Assembly (NCBI GenBank): GCA_020746995.1
Contig: JAGPXD010000003.1
Coordinates: 1,054,001 to 1,118,000, forward strand
Direction of reading: 5' to 3'
Length of the DNA: 64,000 nucleotides
DNA from: Plectosphaerella cucumerina
Lineage: Eukaryota > Ascomycota > Sordariomycetes > Glomerellales > Plectosphaerellaceae
Part shown: positions 33,136 to 44,566 of the stretch, piece by piece
How the letters are laid out: the number at the start of each line of letters is the position of its first letter
Position numbering within the stretch: the first letter of the stretch is position 1
Notes under the pieces: model-generated
The model's database searches: none
Told to the model about the DNA's origin: nothing
Seen by the model: the letters and a program-made list of their open reading frames with translations, nothing else
Translations under genes and position numbers: made by a program

Positions 33136-34431
33136 CTACGCCTGGCACTCACCCGACTCGGTAGGCTCAGGCAGCGCACTCGAAGTCGCAGCGCAGATAC
33201 ATCCCTGCTCGGCGTTGGAAGCCAGAGGGGGCGCGTCGCAGGTCGAGTAGGGCTCGTGGGCCTCGACGGTGGGGGTGGGCTGGAGGGCGATGACCTCGGC
33301 CTTTACGAGGACGGGGATGATCTGGCCGGTGGCGAGGCGGAAGGGGCGGTGGTTGAGGGCGCCGAGGAGGCGGGTGATGGCGCCCGAGTGGGCGGTGACG
33401 GAGAGCCAGGTCTTGTCGTCTGTGCGGAAGACGTCGTCGAGGACGGCCTTGGCGCGGACGGCGAAGGCCTCCTCTGTCTCGGCGAGGTCGGAGCGCCAGA
33501 GCTCGTCGGCCTCGGTGAAGCCGGCTTCGAAGGTGAAGTTGGGGAAGCGTTCGGCGATGACGGTCTTGTTGGAGCGCCAGTTGCAGGTGTGCACCGTCAT
33601 GCCTGGGAGAGGAGGTCAGCCTGGGTTTCACTTCACAGGGTCATGGAAGTAAGAGGTGCGGCGTCGTGAACTCACCCTCGCGGAAGCCCTCCTTGACGAT
33701 GGGGGTGAACGGCCTGTCGGCGGGGAAGTCAATGCCCTCAAAGGTCAGGGCGGCCGTCTCGCCGCATCGGGCGAGGGGGCTGGCGTAGTACGACTCAAAG
33801 TGAGGCATGCCCAGGGTGTCGTAGCGGGACTTGAAGTACGCGTTTGCCTTGAGAGCCTCGCGCTCGCCCTCGCCGGTGAGGAGGGCGTCGCGCCAGGTGG
33901 CCGTGGCGTTGCCGTCCTGCTCGGCCCAGTAGCACTGCGGGGGTCGGGTCAGCAAGAGGTATGATGAAGAGTGGAAGCGGCGGACTCACGTTCCAGGCGG
34001 GAGTGCCGTAAAAGGACTCGGCGGCGTTGTGGTAGCCCTGGCCGTGGCGGCCGAAGAAGAAGAGCTTGTACTGCACGTTGCCGTCCTTCTGGCAGCCCGA
34101 GTTGAGGTACGAGAGCCAGTTCTCCAGGCGCTGCCAGCCGGACTTTTCGCCGGCAGGGTCGAAGTGCTTGTCCGTGGGGTACTGGCGGTCGATCAGGCCA
34201 AAGTTGGTCGTGGCCTAGGGGGGTCAGTCAGCATGTCGCCAGTCTGTCGTGTGTTTTGGGGCAGCTCACGTAGTCGAAGCCCGTGGGGTTGGTCGTCTCA
34301 TTGTCCTGGAGGAAGTAGCCCGGGACGGAGGTGAACTTGATCGACTTGCCCTCGGCCTCGGACCAGGTCCAGTCGGCGGCGGCGAGAACGGGGGCGACGG
34401 CGCCCAGGGCGGCGATGAGGGAGGCCTTCAT
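33136..34431 (-). CDS. Secreted histidine phosphatase-superfamily protein
   Basis: Four exons: 34431-34270, 34214-33990, 33934-33676 and 33602-33136, total 370 aa. An N-terminal signal peptide (MKASLIAALGAVAPVLAAA) points to secretion. The catalytic RHG motif is at 110-112 (GRHGQGYHN), SPLARC follows in the middle, and the second catalytic histidine is in VTAHSGAI. That is the set of the phosphoglycerate mutase-like (branch 1) histidine phosphatases. The tail is rich in Cys and Ser/Pro/Glu (GCICAATSSALPEPTE). The stop codon is 87 bases from the convergent dehydratase gene's stop. Substrate unknown; a broad acid phosphatase role is the family norm. Confidence 0.9.
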
Positions 34432-34557
34432 TGTTGCTTGAGGACGAGCGACGACGAGAGGGGAGAAGAGGAGAGGGGAAGGAAGGGTCGAGAGACTCGG
34501 AGGAGGCGTGACGGAGAAACCGCTACAAGATGTGCCGAGGGGGCGAGGGGACCGTTG

Positions 34558-34566
34558 TTTATATAG
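34558..34566 (-). promoter_or_regulatory. TATA box of the histidine phosphatase gene
   Basis: Minus strand CTATATAAA, about 130 bases before the ATG at 34431. Strong TATA match. Confidence 0.55.
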
Positions 34567-35627
34567 GGCAGGTCGCATCACATTCGCAGCACTAACGCAT
34601 CGTGACGACGGTCCCTCCTCTTCCTCCTCTCCTTCTCCTCCACGTGCTCCTCTCCTCGACCCATGTCACCGCCGACTTCCGGCCGACGCAACAGTCCAGG
34701 AAACCCGACTGCTTGGCATCAAAAGCGGTCCCTTGCAGTAGCTTTACCGGCAGCAGCAGACGGGCAGAACAAGCACACCAACCCGGAGATTGATCCCAAA
34801 GACGTGCAGCACGTGTCCTGGTTCGTCCCGTGTCGGCGAGCGATGCCCAGGGGCGGTCCCTGGCGGAGTGCCGGCAGCTCCCCTTGCCGCCGCCAATCGC
34901 CTCGCAACGTGCGTCGGTCAAGTGGGTTCGGCAGCGACGCCAAGGGGAGGTTGAAGCGGGGGAGAACGGTGTATAGTCGGCGGGGATGGCCTCTTTGGAC
35001 AAGGCCGGTTGGTTCGTGGTGGCAGGGATCGCCCTGGAGGTGAGTTTTCCGGGGAAAAGGGGATGTCTGGGCAGGTGGTTGCAGTTGGCAGACGCAAGAG
35101 TCCGGGCATCTTGCCGGGTCGGGCCGGCCGGTCCGCTGTTGGAGATATGGGGGACTGAACTGATGCTGTATCTCGGTTGAGGGACTTGAATGGTGAGGGG
35201 TAGCATTGTTTATATGGGTACTTGATCAGATATCAGGTATCTCTTGATCTTGTAGACCGGAAAGTCCGGCGGTGGGTGATGTGGCAGGTGATAAGGGACG
35301 ATCAAGATAGACCAGCGTTCTGGGGAGGATGAGAGTATTCCAACATCTGGATTGATTACCAGCGAAGATCGGCCCCTCAACTCGTTCAATACTACTCATG
35401 ATCCCTGAGCTGATCTGGGGCCAGCGTCGGATCGTGGGTCGCCTCAGAGCATGAGCACGTGAGCATGACTGCAATAAGAACCACCAATGAATCGTAGCCC
35501 AGCCCTTTCCTCACCCATATCAGAAGAAAGCCACGCCAGTCAAAGGGATACGTCATCTCGAGTAAGCAAACAAACAAACAAACACAGCTCAGTTTACCTA
35601 GGCTTTGAGAGTGCTTTTGTCTTGGTG
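34567..35627. other. Intergenic region, no gene seen
   Basis: Frames up to 204 codons (34592-35206, minus) show no family features. A short caaa repeat (caaacaaacaaacaaac) lies near 35568-35584. Confidence 0.5.
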
Positions 35628-36368
35628 CTACGCGACGTGATGTCCCCAACCCATCTCACACCTGGCACAAGGCGGATTCGGTTTGACATGGTTCTCAAGC
35701 TTCCCATGTAGATCAAGATCGGGACAGTCGTCCGGATCAGCGTAAAACGTCGCCCCGAATTTATCCATCCACACACACCTCTCATCCATCGTCTTCGCGT
35801 TGTAGATCCTCCCCGCTCCACGCGAGCAAGCGTCTTCCTGGCTGAGTTTCAAGACCCAGACGCCGCCCCCCGAGGAAGGCCACCCAAACATCAGGAAATC
35901 TTCTTCCCAATAGTCCTCGGGACAATAAGAGATATCGTGCTTTGCCTGATGTCTCTCAGAGTTCCACCACTTGGCTCCCAGCTTGCGGAGCTTCGCGCAG
36001 TGGGCGTCCTCCTCTGCAGAATCTTCAGGGCGAGGGACGCTGTCGAAACGGTTGCGCCGTAGGAAGTCGAGCTCGACGCCGTCGCAGTAGACGATGAGAA
36101 AGCCACCGTTGTTCGGCCAGCCGTGAACAGAGGCATGGCCGCGGCTGCCGAATGATGTGCGCTTGAACTTTGGATCATTATGCCAGACCGGGGGAGCCCA
36201 GAACTGGGAGGTTTCCCACAGGTCTGAGCCGCCCCATGGAGGCGATACAGGCTATTCAGGGCCGATAGAGGCGGTTGGAGCAGGCGACGGCTGCGAGGCG
36301 CCGATGGCTGTGAAAAGGGCGGTGAACATTGACCAGAAGAATGAGTTCTCTTCGATTGTAGGCGGCAT
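35628..36368 (-). pseudogene. Unknown protein gene interrupted by one in-frame TAG
   Basis: A minus-strand frame starts at the ATG at 36368 (or 36476) with MPPTIEENSFFWSMFTALF, a hydrophobic segment, and runs to GPE. It meets TAG at 36254-36252 and then continues in the same frame without another stop to 35628. The second part is convincingly protein-like: repeated GWPxxGG motifs (HGWPNNGGFL, FGWPSSGGGVW), YCPEDYWEEDF, and a CxxC near the C-terminus. Reading TAG as one residue gives 246 aa. A C-to-T change (CAG to TAG) explains the break; an intron ending at this TAG lacks a good donor and branch site. I do not recognise the family. Confidence 0.6.
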
Positions 36369-36716
36369 GACTCGGGGTAGGATGTTATACTGCAATGCAG
36401 GCTGGTAGTGGAAGAGTGATTTTGATGTGGCTGGGAGAGGACTTCCGCTTTTATGGAATCTCAGGGGGGTGGGCACAGCGTCGTATTCAGCGTGGACGAT
36501 ACATATCCTCTAATCTGCTTCATCTATCCGATGCTTCAGTTTATGGATGAGTATCACAAACGAGAATTTCGAAAGTCTTCCTCGCTCAGAGTGCTTCGAA
36601 CTCACAACGAGCTGCTGAATTTACTGTGAAATGTACTCAGGGCGCATCATTACACCGTGTGACTGTGTGGCATGCGAGGCTATTCGGCAACTTGTGTTGA
36701 ATCAGACTACATCTAC

Positions 36717-38967
36717 CTAAGCAATGAGTGGAAGGTAGGAGGCCCAGTTTGGTAACTCAAATACACGCGGGGGTGCAAAGGTGATGTTGATAACACACTC
36801 CACAAGGAAGTAAAATCTTGCAAACAGGAAGAGGATGGCGAGCGTTATGGCCATGGACGCGAAATAGATTGCTTGGCCTTGTGAAACGATATGTTGAACA
36901 GTTGCAGGAGGAATATCGGGCAATGTTGTCAATCCCAAAAGCCTTCCCAACCGAGACATTAGCGCTCTTAAAGGCGTATTCCAGGTGGACGCCCACAGCC
37001 TGTCATAGTACTCTCTGTAATTGCCGAAGGTTTTGATGGCGAATATAATGATCCGCAGTCTAGACCGCGGAAAGAGGCACATCAAGGCGAATCCTGCAAG
37101 TGCTATTATGAGCAGAACAACCCACACCAAGACCAAACCTATGACCAGAGCTGCGGGAGGAATGACAAGTATGAGAGCCGCGACCCTCCACAAAAACAGC
37201 TCTGTGTACGTGCGGAATGGTCCTTCCCACGCCAGCATGTGAAGAGCCCCAAATACAGAGCTAAGGAAGAAGAAGAAAAAAGAAACTAGACCGGCAACAG
37301 TGTCGTTCAGAGCTTCGATATCGTAGTCCAATGGTCCATCGACGACAAAGTCTCGTCTTAGCCACTGTGATGACGAATCCAGAGAAGTAGTCTGTGTTTG
37401 TTGGCCGCGAATCGTCTCCAAGTATCCTCTGATGGCAGAGGTGGTTGGTCCCTCGTGCTGGGAGGAGCTCATCGAGGTGCTCGCAGTCTTTTGCGAGCCG
37501 GAAGAGGCGACAATGAGCGTTGCTCAGAGTGACGCGAGCTTTCTGGACGAAGTCTGGGAATATTGAACAAGCACACCCGGGGGGGTCGCAGTCTAGCCTG
37601 ACATGACGACCTAGAATGTTTGTTGGAGTGTGAAGCAGCCCCACTCGTAGTCGTGAGTATATGAGGACGTGCGTGTGTGACCACGCCACCATTCTTATAC
37701 CGTGTCTTTCTTGGCCGAGCAAGATCTCAAATGACAGCGGTTCGGTTGACATGGGCGGCGCGACAGCTCCAGAATGACCGTTGGGGTGCAGGCTCTCGTC
37801 TGCGGCTGGAATGCCCTCCGTGGTATCTGATTGTCGTCGAGGCTCGGTCCCAGAAACGACAGGCGCCAGGTCAAGGAAGACCGCGTGGTGGTTATTCCAG
37901 ACGTTGAAATTGTCAACTCGCCGCATGTATCCAATTCTGCTGCGGATATACATGGCTGCAAGGAGCGAGAAGTCTTTGGAAGACTTCGCTGGAAGCTCTG
38001 TTGGCAACCAAATGTCGAGAGGCTTCTTCCACCAGAAGCGAAAGACAAGAACGGCGTAAACGATGTGTGCGACCACGGTAAGCTCCAGAATGGTGACTGG
38101 CAGGCCAACGGCCAGACGACCAATAAATTGCAGGAGGAAGAACACTGCCTGTGCGATGGACAGCAACCGCGAGAGACCATCTGCGTTGCTCTTGTCGATA
38201 ATTTCGGCCTCAGAAATGTCTGGAATAAGATGCGGCGCATGCTTGGACATGAAAACGACTGCCTGCGCCGTGAGCGATAGTCGTGCACCCAGCTCTGCAC
38301 TTAAAGTGTCTGACGACAAGCCGCTATCGTCATTAGTGAACAGCGTCCTGGGGTTGAAAACAAAGCCGCCCATCTCAAGGTAATAGGTATGGCGGATAGT
38401 CCATGTGTTTTGGCGGCGAGTCAAAGGGGTTTCTGGTGTTGCACCAAGCTCGCCCATTTCGATGTCGCCGCTGTGCGGGCCGTCTGGCGAGCCTTCATCC
38501 TGGGCGTCCGAATCCCGTCCACCCACGGCTGGCGACAGGAGTATTCTACGCCACTTCTTCTGCCACCGAGACAGTACAGGTTCCTCTTGAAGACGTTGCT
38601 TTGCGAAGCTAGTCAAGATTCGATGATGTGCGGCACTCGCAGACAGCCACTGCATAACAGCGACGTAAAGGACCTAAACAATCTATCAGCGCTGTTTCGT
38701 CACTCCGTTCCTTGTCTACACACTTACATATTCCGGCAACACGATGCCAATAAGGAGCCATTCAATTTTTCGCTTCAGCTTGGTCCATGTCGTCGCGCCA
38801 TGCGGTGGTATGTTGAGGTGGAGAGTGGTCCAAACACAGAGAGACAAGGTGACGAGAGACGCCACGAGAATGGAAAGTGTCCCACGCACCAGCGCCTCGG
38901 GATGCCACTTAGCTGTCTTCGGCAGCTCTTCCTTGCCGAGGGGACTCCAGGTGATGTTCTGAGGCAT
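36717..38967 (-). CDS. Multi-pass membrane protein of unknown function
   Basis: Proposed exons 38967-38728, 38673-37701 and 37522-36717 give 672 aa. The N-terminus has HPEALVRGTLSILVASLVTL and LHLNIPPHGATTWTKL followed by WLLIGIVLPEY, a pattern seen in a fungal family of uncharacterised membrane proteins. A middle pair of hydrophobic segments lies around LLSIAQAVFFLLQF and ELTVVAHIVYAVLVF. The C-terminal third has several strong helices (GLVSFFFFFLSSVFG, WRVAALILVIPPAALVIG). Intron 1 (54 bp, GTAAGT...TTTAG) is clear. Intron 2 (178 bp, GTATAAG...CTGAG) is the only pair I found that reconnects the two frames, and its acceptor is weak. A frameshift in place of that intron cannot be excluded. Confidence 0.7.
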
Positions 38968-39451
38968 TCTTGGTCGCAAAAGGAAGCAAAAGGCGAAAGG
39001 TGTCAAGCACAGGAGTGCCGACTGTTGGCTGGACCAGGCTCTGCACTAATCAAGGGCAGGCCGGCCTTTTCTAGAACTGAGGAGAATCCCAAGGCAGACC
39101 GGGAGTGCCATTGCGGCTGAGACTCGCATGCTTGGCCCTGTCTCCCATACCAGTATCCAGTAGTATGCGTGCACGTCAGTACTACCTGACATGCAGTCCG
39201 AATGCCGCTTCCAATCGGGTGCTGCACAATGCTTGGCGTTCTGCACAGGCAAACGCCCTCTGCTTGGACACTGCCACACTCCGAGGCACTGGCTTCTTCA
39301 CGGTGAGCTTAGATGGTTCCAACGGGCGCTTGCAATCGCGCAATAAACTGAAGCCTGCCTAGGGCAAGCCATGCGCTGGCTTCTTTGAAGGGCTGCGGTG
39401 ATGTGCTGTCCCGCTCCGGCATATTTCGAATCTGGGTGTTTACCAGACAAC

Positions 39452-41292
39452 CTAGATAGTGTACTTGAACTCCGGGCTATCATCGCCTAACTCGGCCATC
39501 TCGTCCCGCGAGAGGTCGCGGTACTTCTCCGGGACATCCCCACGGCTGCGCCGCCCGTTCTCGCGGTTGAACCAAAACCACATGAAGCCGTAGATGCACG
39601 TCGCCATGCCGACCATGCTCAGCGTCGTCGCGTGGCCGCGGATGTAGCTGGGACCATCGGCGGTGGGGCTGTGGTGATTGTCAACAAGAGATCCAGGATT
39701 TGGATGGACAGGAGGCTTACTAGATGAAAGGCGCCATGATTCCGGCGCAGTTGCCCGTGGAGAGCTGCATGCCGTTGGCGGTTGTTCGCTTCCCGTAGCG
39801 GGGCGAGTTGTTAGGGAGCTGTCGGGTTAGTCGTGATGGATCGCGAGAGGGGAGTGGAGGACGTACCCATGCCAATGGCAAGCCGACCAAAACATAGAGG
39901 CCAGCGGCGACCAGAAAACAGCTATCAAGGTCAGCTTTCCTTCGGTGAAGTCGTGGTGACAACACATACCCGAAGTAGTGCACCCCCTGTGACGACGGCG
40001 ATATCAGCACCCCGTAGCCGATGACACTGATGCTCCCGAAGATGATGCAGAACAGGCCGCGCTTCCTCAGCCTGTCGGACAAGAAGGCAATGGACATGTA
40101 AGTGACAGCCCCGAGGAAGTAGCAGGGCACCGTGAGCAGCTGGACCTCCGCCACCGTCCACGTGCCGATTCCCCTGATGATGGTCGGGAGGAACGTCGAG
40201 AACCCTGCACACACGTCAGCAACCGCGCCTTCATCCCCATCACCGCAGTACTCACCATAGAGCATGGTATCAGCCCCAAACAAGGCAATACAGAACATCC
40301 ACACCTTCCAATCCCGAAACGCCTTGACCATATCCCTCCTATCAAACTCCTGCGCGCTGCTCGTCCCACCATACTCGCGCGCAACCCTAGCAGCCATCAT
40401 CTTGCGCTCGGCATCATCCAGAAAATATGCTGACTGCGCATCATTAGGCAGCGCCCAATAGGTAATAATACCGAGGACAAACGTCGGGATGCCCTCGATG
40501 ATCATGATCCAGCGCCAGCCCGCCATGCCCTGGACGCCCTCCATGTGGCCGATGCCGTAGGCCAGGAGGCCGCCGAGACCGCCGGCGATGGCGGCGGAGA
40601 CGAAGAGGTAGCCGACGCGCAGGGCGAGCTCGTGCTTGGAGTAGAAGAAGGTCAGGTAGACGTTCAGGCCTGGGAAGAGGCCGGCTTCGAAGGCGCCGAG
40701 GAGGAGGCGGCAGGCGAGGAGTTGGCCGTAGGTGTTGACGAGGCCGGTCATGGTGGCGACGAGGCCCCAGGCGACAGTGATGAAGGCGATCCAGCGGCGG
40801 GGTGTGAAGCGTTTGAGGACGAGGTTGGAGGGGATCTGGAAGGGTCAGTGGGTGTAGGTCTTAGAGGATGGGTAAGCATGCCTCGAAGATGATGTCTGGG
40901 AGAGGAGTCAGCGAGTGTCTGATGCCCGGCAGCAAGAGGTGAACGTACAGGTCACGAAGAGGATGGACACGGCCACCTGGAACTGGTTCCCCACCAGCCC
41001 AAGGTCCTTCTCAAGCCCATACAGCCTCGCATTTCCAATATTGACACTATCACCAACGTAAGCCTTCATCCCATCAAACCCACTCCCATATCAGATCCAC
41101 TCACCGGTCCAAAAAGCTCATCAGATACAGCAGCATCACGAGCGGAATGACGTGCAGGTCAACCTTGCGCACAAGCGCCTTCTCCCGGGCCCGCAGCTCG
41201 GCGTCGTCGTCCGAGTGGTCCGACGGGGCTGCGGGTGGCTGCGCCTCGCCCTTCTGGGCCGGCAGTTGCTGGGTGGTATGCGTCGAGCTCAT
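39452..41292 (-). CDS. MFS transporter, anion:cation symporter / allantoate permease-like family
   Basis: Eight exons: 41292-41105, 41046-40949, 40895-40882, 40835-40256, 40204-39970, 39921-39867, 39818-39721 and 39668-39452, total 494 aa. Family blocks: LRAREKALVRKVDLHVIP then MLLYLMSFLDRVNIGNAR (helix 1), FEIPSNLVLKRFTPRRWI (helix 3 to loop), LLLGAFEAGLFPGLN, and WRWIMIIEGIPTF with 12 predicted helices overall. Such permeases import organic anions (allantoate, nicotinate, pantothenate, sugar acids) across the plasma membrane; the substrate is not predictable here. Exon 3 is a 14-nt microexon followed by a GC-AG intron (GAG|GCATGC...CCAG); without both, the conserved helix-3 block cannot be formed. 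An ATG at 41331 would add 13 residues. Confidence 0.88.
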
Positions 41293-41827
41293 CGTGGACT
41301 CGGGCGGGGGGTTGTTGTGTCGAGGGTTCACAGGAACCGAAGGGACGGGATCGTAAATGCCGACTCGGACGGCTGGCTCTCAAGGGACAATGTCGCACGG
41401 CATGACGAGTCGAGATAAGAGACTCGTCTTAGCTCATCTTGGTATATGCACCGAGACCGGGCGGCGGTTACCATGCAGTTCTGGTACGACGCGAGACGGG
41501 GTTGAATTTTTAATGACGCGATGACTCAGCAGGCAAAATTTCCATCACCATCGCGCTCGCTGCCGACGGAGGCTCCAAATGTGGGTCACCAGAGCGGAAA
41601 CAACATCGCTGATGACAGATGAAAAGATGATTGATTTCTCATCAAGGCGGGACTCCGCTCCGCCCGCCATGATATAAAAAGCCTCTGGGGGCGCGCTCAC
41701 AGCTATTAAAAATGCGCACGCAATGGATGAGAACGAAGGGAACGAAAAAATGCCACCAGAAAAAAAAACGTACACCTCTCCTACAAGAACGCCAGAAACG
41801 CCTCGCCCGCAATGCCGAATCCCACTT
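41293..41827. other. Intergenic region between the permease and the desaturase
   Basis: Holds the permease promoter and the desaturase 3' side. No gene seen; the long plus-strand frame 41723-42655 is antisense to the desaturase. Confidence 0.5.
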
Positions 41828-44566
41828 CTAATGCAGCCCGCTCTCGCCCGTCTCGGCCATGTACTTCTGGCAGTTGATCATCATGGTGACCTGCTCGCTG
41901 ATGGTCTCGAGGCGTCCCAGCATCTTCTGGTTGCTCTTGATGAAGCCCAGGATGGAGTAGGGGATGTTCGTCTCCTGGCAGAACTCCTTGACCAGGGCCT
42001 GGACCTTGCGCAGGTTGTGCCTGGGCACGCGGGGGAAGAGGTGGTGGATGGCCTGGAACTGCAGGCCGCCGTGGATGAAGTCCAGCCAGGCGGGGCAGTC
42101 GACGTCCATGGTGGTGCGCAGCTGGCGCTGGGGGAACGACTCGTCCTCGCCGAGGTTGGTGGTGGCCATGCCCCAGTGGGAGAGGGTGATCTGGACGTGC
42201 AGCGGCATGATGGCCATGTGGCTGACGACGACGAAGAGGACGCGGATGGTCCAGGTGGGGAGCGAGCGCCAGACGAGGCAGTAGCCGAAGAGGAACCAGT
42301 AACCGCACATGAAGGCGATCTCGGTCGGGCGGATCCACCAGCAGCTCGTCGTGTACAGGCCGGACGACTTGGACGAGAGGATGTGCATCCACGAGAGGAA
42401 GTACAGGTTGAAGCGCGCGACGCCCATGATGGGGTAGTAGGTGTACTTCTGGTAGGGCACCATGATCTCGGCGGCCTTGTCCCAGACGAAGACGAAGCCG
42501 TTGTAGTAGCTGGACTTGATGGAGCCGAAGAAGGACGGGCTCGTGGCGAACAGGGGCACGTTCTGGATATCGGGGTCGTGTTCCTGGGGAAGGGGGGTCA
42601 GCTGGGGTCTGATGGGGAGACAAGAGCTGACAAAAACTCACAGGCATGTTGGTGATTAGGTGGTGGACATTGTGACTGCTCTTCCACCAGCCCATGGACA
42701 AGCCGCAGCAGAAATCGGCGATGAAGAGGCCGATGAGCGTGTCGATCTTGAAGTTGTGGGTGATGGCGCAGTGTCCGGCATCGTGAGCCGAGAACATGAT
42801 CTGTTGCTGTGGAGGGGGTCAGCATCTGGGGCAGTGGAATTGTGAGGTGAACAACATACCCAGAAGATGCCCAGGCAGATGGCCGAGAGGGTGTACCACT
42901 CATACTTGAGGAAGAGGAGGAAGGAGACGAAGAGGGTGGTGTAACGAGCACCCTCCTTGGCGTAGTCCAGGTAGGGGCACTCGTAGTAGCCGCCATCGCG
43001 GACCTTCTGGTGCAGCTCGCGGTACTTGCGGGCGATCTCTTGCTGGACAACGATCTCAATGGGCGGGTAGTCCTTGGCATCACGCTCCTCGTCCTGACGC
43101 ATGGCCCATTCCGTGTACTCCGCAGGGGAGAGGCGGCGGATGGGGTCGAACTTGGACGGCTTGTCCTTCTCGGACGACGGGACGGCACGCTTCCGCAGGC
43201 CGGCCGTGGGGAGGTGGTCCTCGTCCTCCAGGTCGTCTCCGTCGGCCGAGACGGAGGTGATGGAGGAGGCCAAGGAGCCCCCGTCAATGTCGCTGGCAGG
43301 GCTGACGGATCGATCGCCGCGGGAGACGGAATCGGCATCGTCGAGGTCGGAGCCGGACGAATCGATGTCGATATCGGCCAGGGGTTCTTGGTCAGCACCA
43401 TGCGAGGGTGAGACGAGAGGACGGTAGACGCCGCCCCTGATTGGCGGCACCATGTTAGGCCAGACACCCATTGGCTTCCGGCCGATCCGGAACGCCTTCA
43501 TCTTGCCCAGAGTCTCATCGGAATGATAACTGTGCACACCACCACCATGTCAGCAAGGGATGGGGAAAAGCAGGGGAGGTTTTGGAATCGGGAATGGGAT
43601 TGGGCATGAAAGTGAAAGTGAGTGGAGGACCGGGCCACCCGACGGTGTCCGACGGGCGCGATGCAGGTCCCGGGCCCCGAGCGATCCGGGGAAAGGGGGG
43701 GAATGCAGCCATTCAGGACTTTGCTTTTTCAAGCGGAGGAAGCCAATCGATCGATCGACCGCGGGAGCTTCGGAAGACGCGGGCGCGGGCGCGAGGCCAC
43801 CACAAAAGTCAGCACCCACCCAGCTCGTCCGATCCCTCCATTCGGCTGTCTCGGCAAGGCGGTGGGTTTAAGCTTAAAAGCCACGGCCACATGGCCAGGA
43901 CCCTGCTCGCTTTGTTCTTCTTCTTGAGGCTCTTCCCGACTGTTTCTCGAAATGCCATCTTCTTCTTGTTTTCCCCCATCACCCGGCGAGTGCGAGTGGT
44001 GGCACCCAAAGGTACACACCCGAATCTCTTTCACTCTCTCTTCCCCTGCGCCAGTGCGCTACGCCCAATTGAGAACAAAAGTGGAGACTTCTCACCAAAC
44101 ACACGGGGCAATACCTCGGCAGAACCGTTGGAAGAGAACGGCCTCCCGCGAGTCGAGAAGGGGAAAAGGACGGATGACCGTTCGCCAAATGACACCAGTC
44201 AAATGACACGGGAACGTCGCCGCTGGACCGGACGAGTGTCCATGCGTCCCGCGCCTGGTCGCGAACTTTTTCTTCCCGCAGGGGGCGCAAACTTGTGCCC
44301 GCGCTGGAATGTTGAGGAGGGAATGAGGAAAGACAAAATCGAGGAGGAGGAGGAGGAGGAGAGAGAAAAGAGGCCGGCGCCACCTACACTTTGATTTCAT
44401 CGGTCGCGTCTCTGCCGACCATGTGGGCGATGGCGAGCTGGCCGCCGGGGTGCTTCTGGAGCCAGCCGCTCAGGTTCAGGACGCACTCGTCGAAGATGAC
44501 AATCGTCTTGCCGTCGGCGATGAGGCCCTCGACCTCACGCGGCGTCAAGATGTCGTCGCGACCCAT
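41828..44566 (-). CDS. Sphingolipid delta-8 desaturase with N-terminal cytochrome b5 domain
   Basis: Exons 44566-44388, 43529-42860, 42806-42642 and 42583-41828, 589 aa. The enzyme would put a double bond at C8 of sphingoid bases in glucosylceramide synthesis, in the endoplasmic reticulum membrane. The b5 heme motif HPGG is at 39-42 and the second heme His is in YHSDE just after intron 1. Three histidine boxes: HDAGH (291-295), HNVHH (328-332) and QAIHH (515-519), the Gln form typical of b5-fusion front-end/delta-8 desaturases. A serine/aspartate-rich insert of about 100 residues lies between the b5 and desaturase domains. Intron 1 is 858 bp, far longer than any other intron here, yet joins the b5 domain seamlessly. 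Confidence 0.92.

Noticed and set aside
43471..44394. 307-codon plus-strand frame
   Set aside because: Antisense to the desaturase intron, low complexity and no family features; noted only as a property of the long intron.
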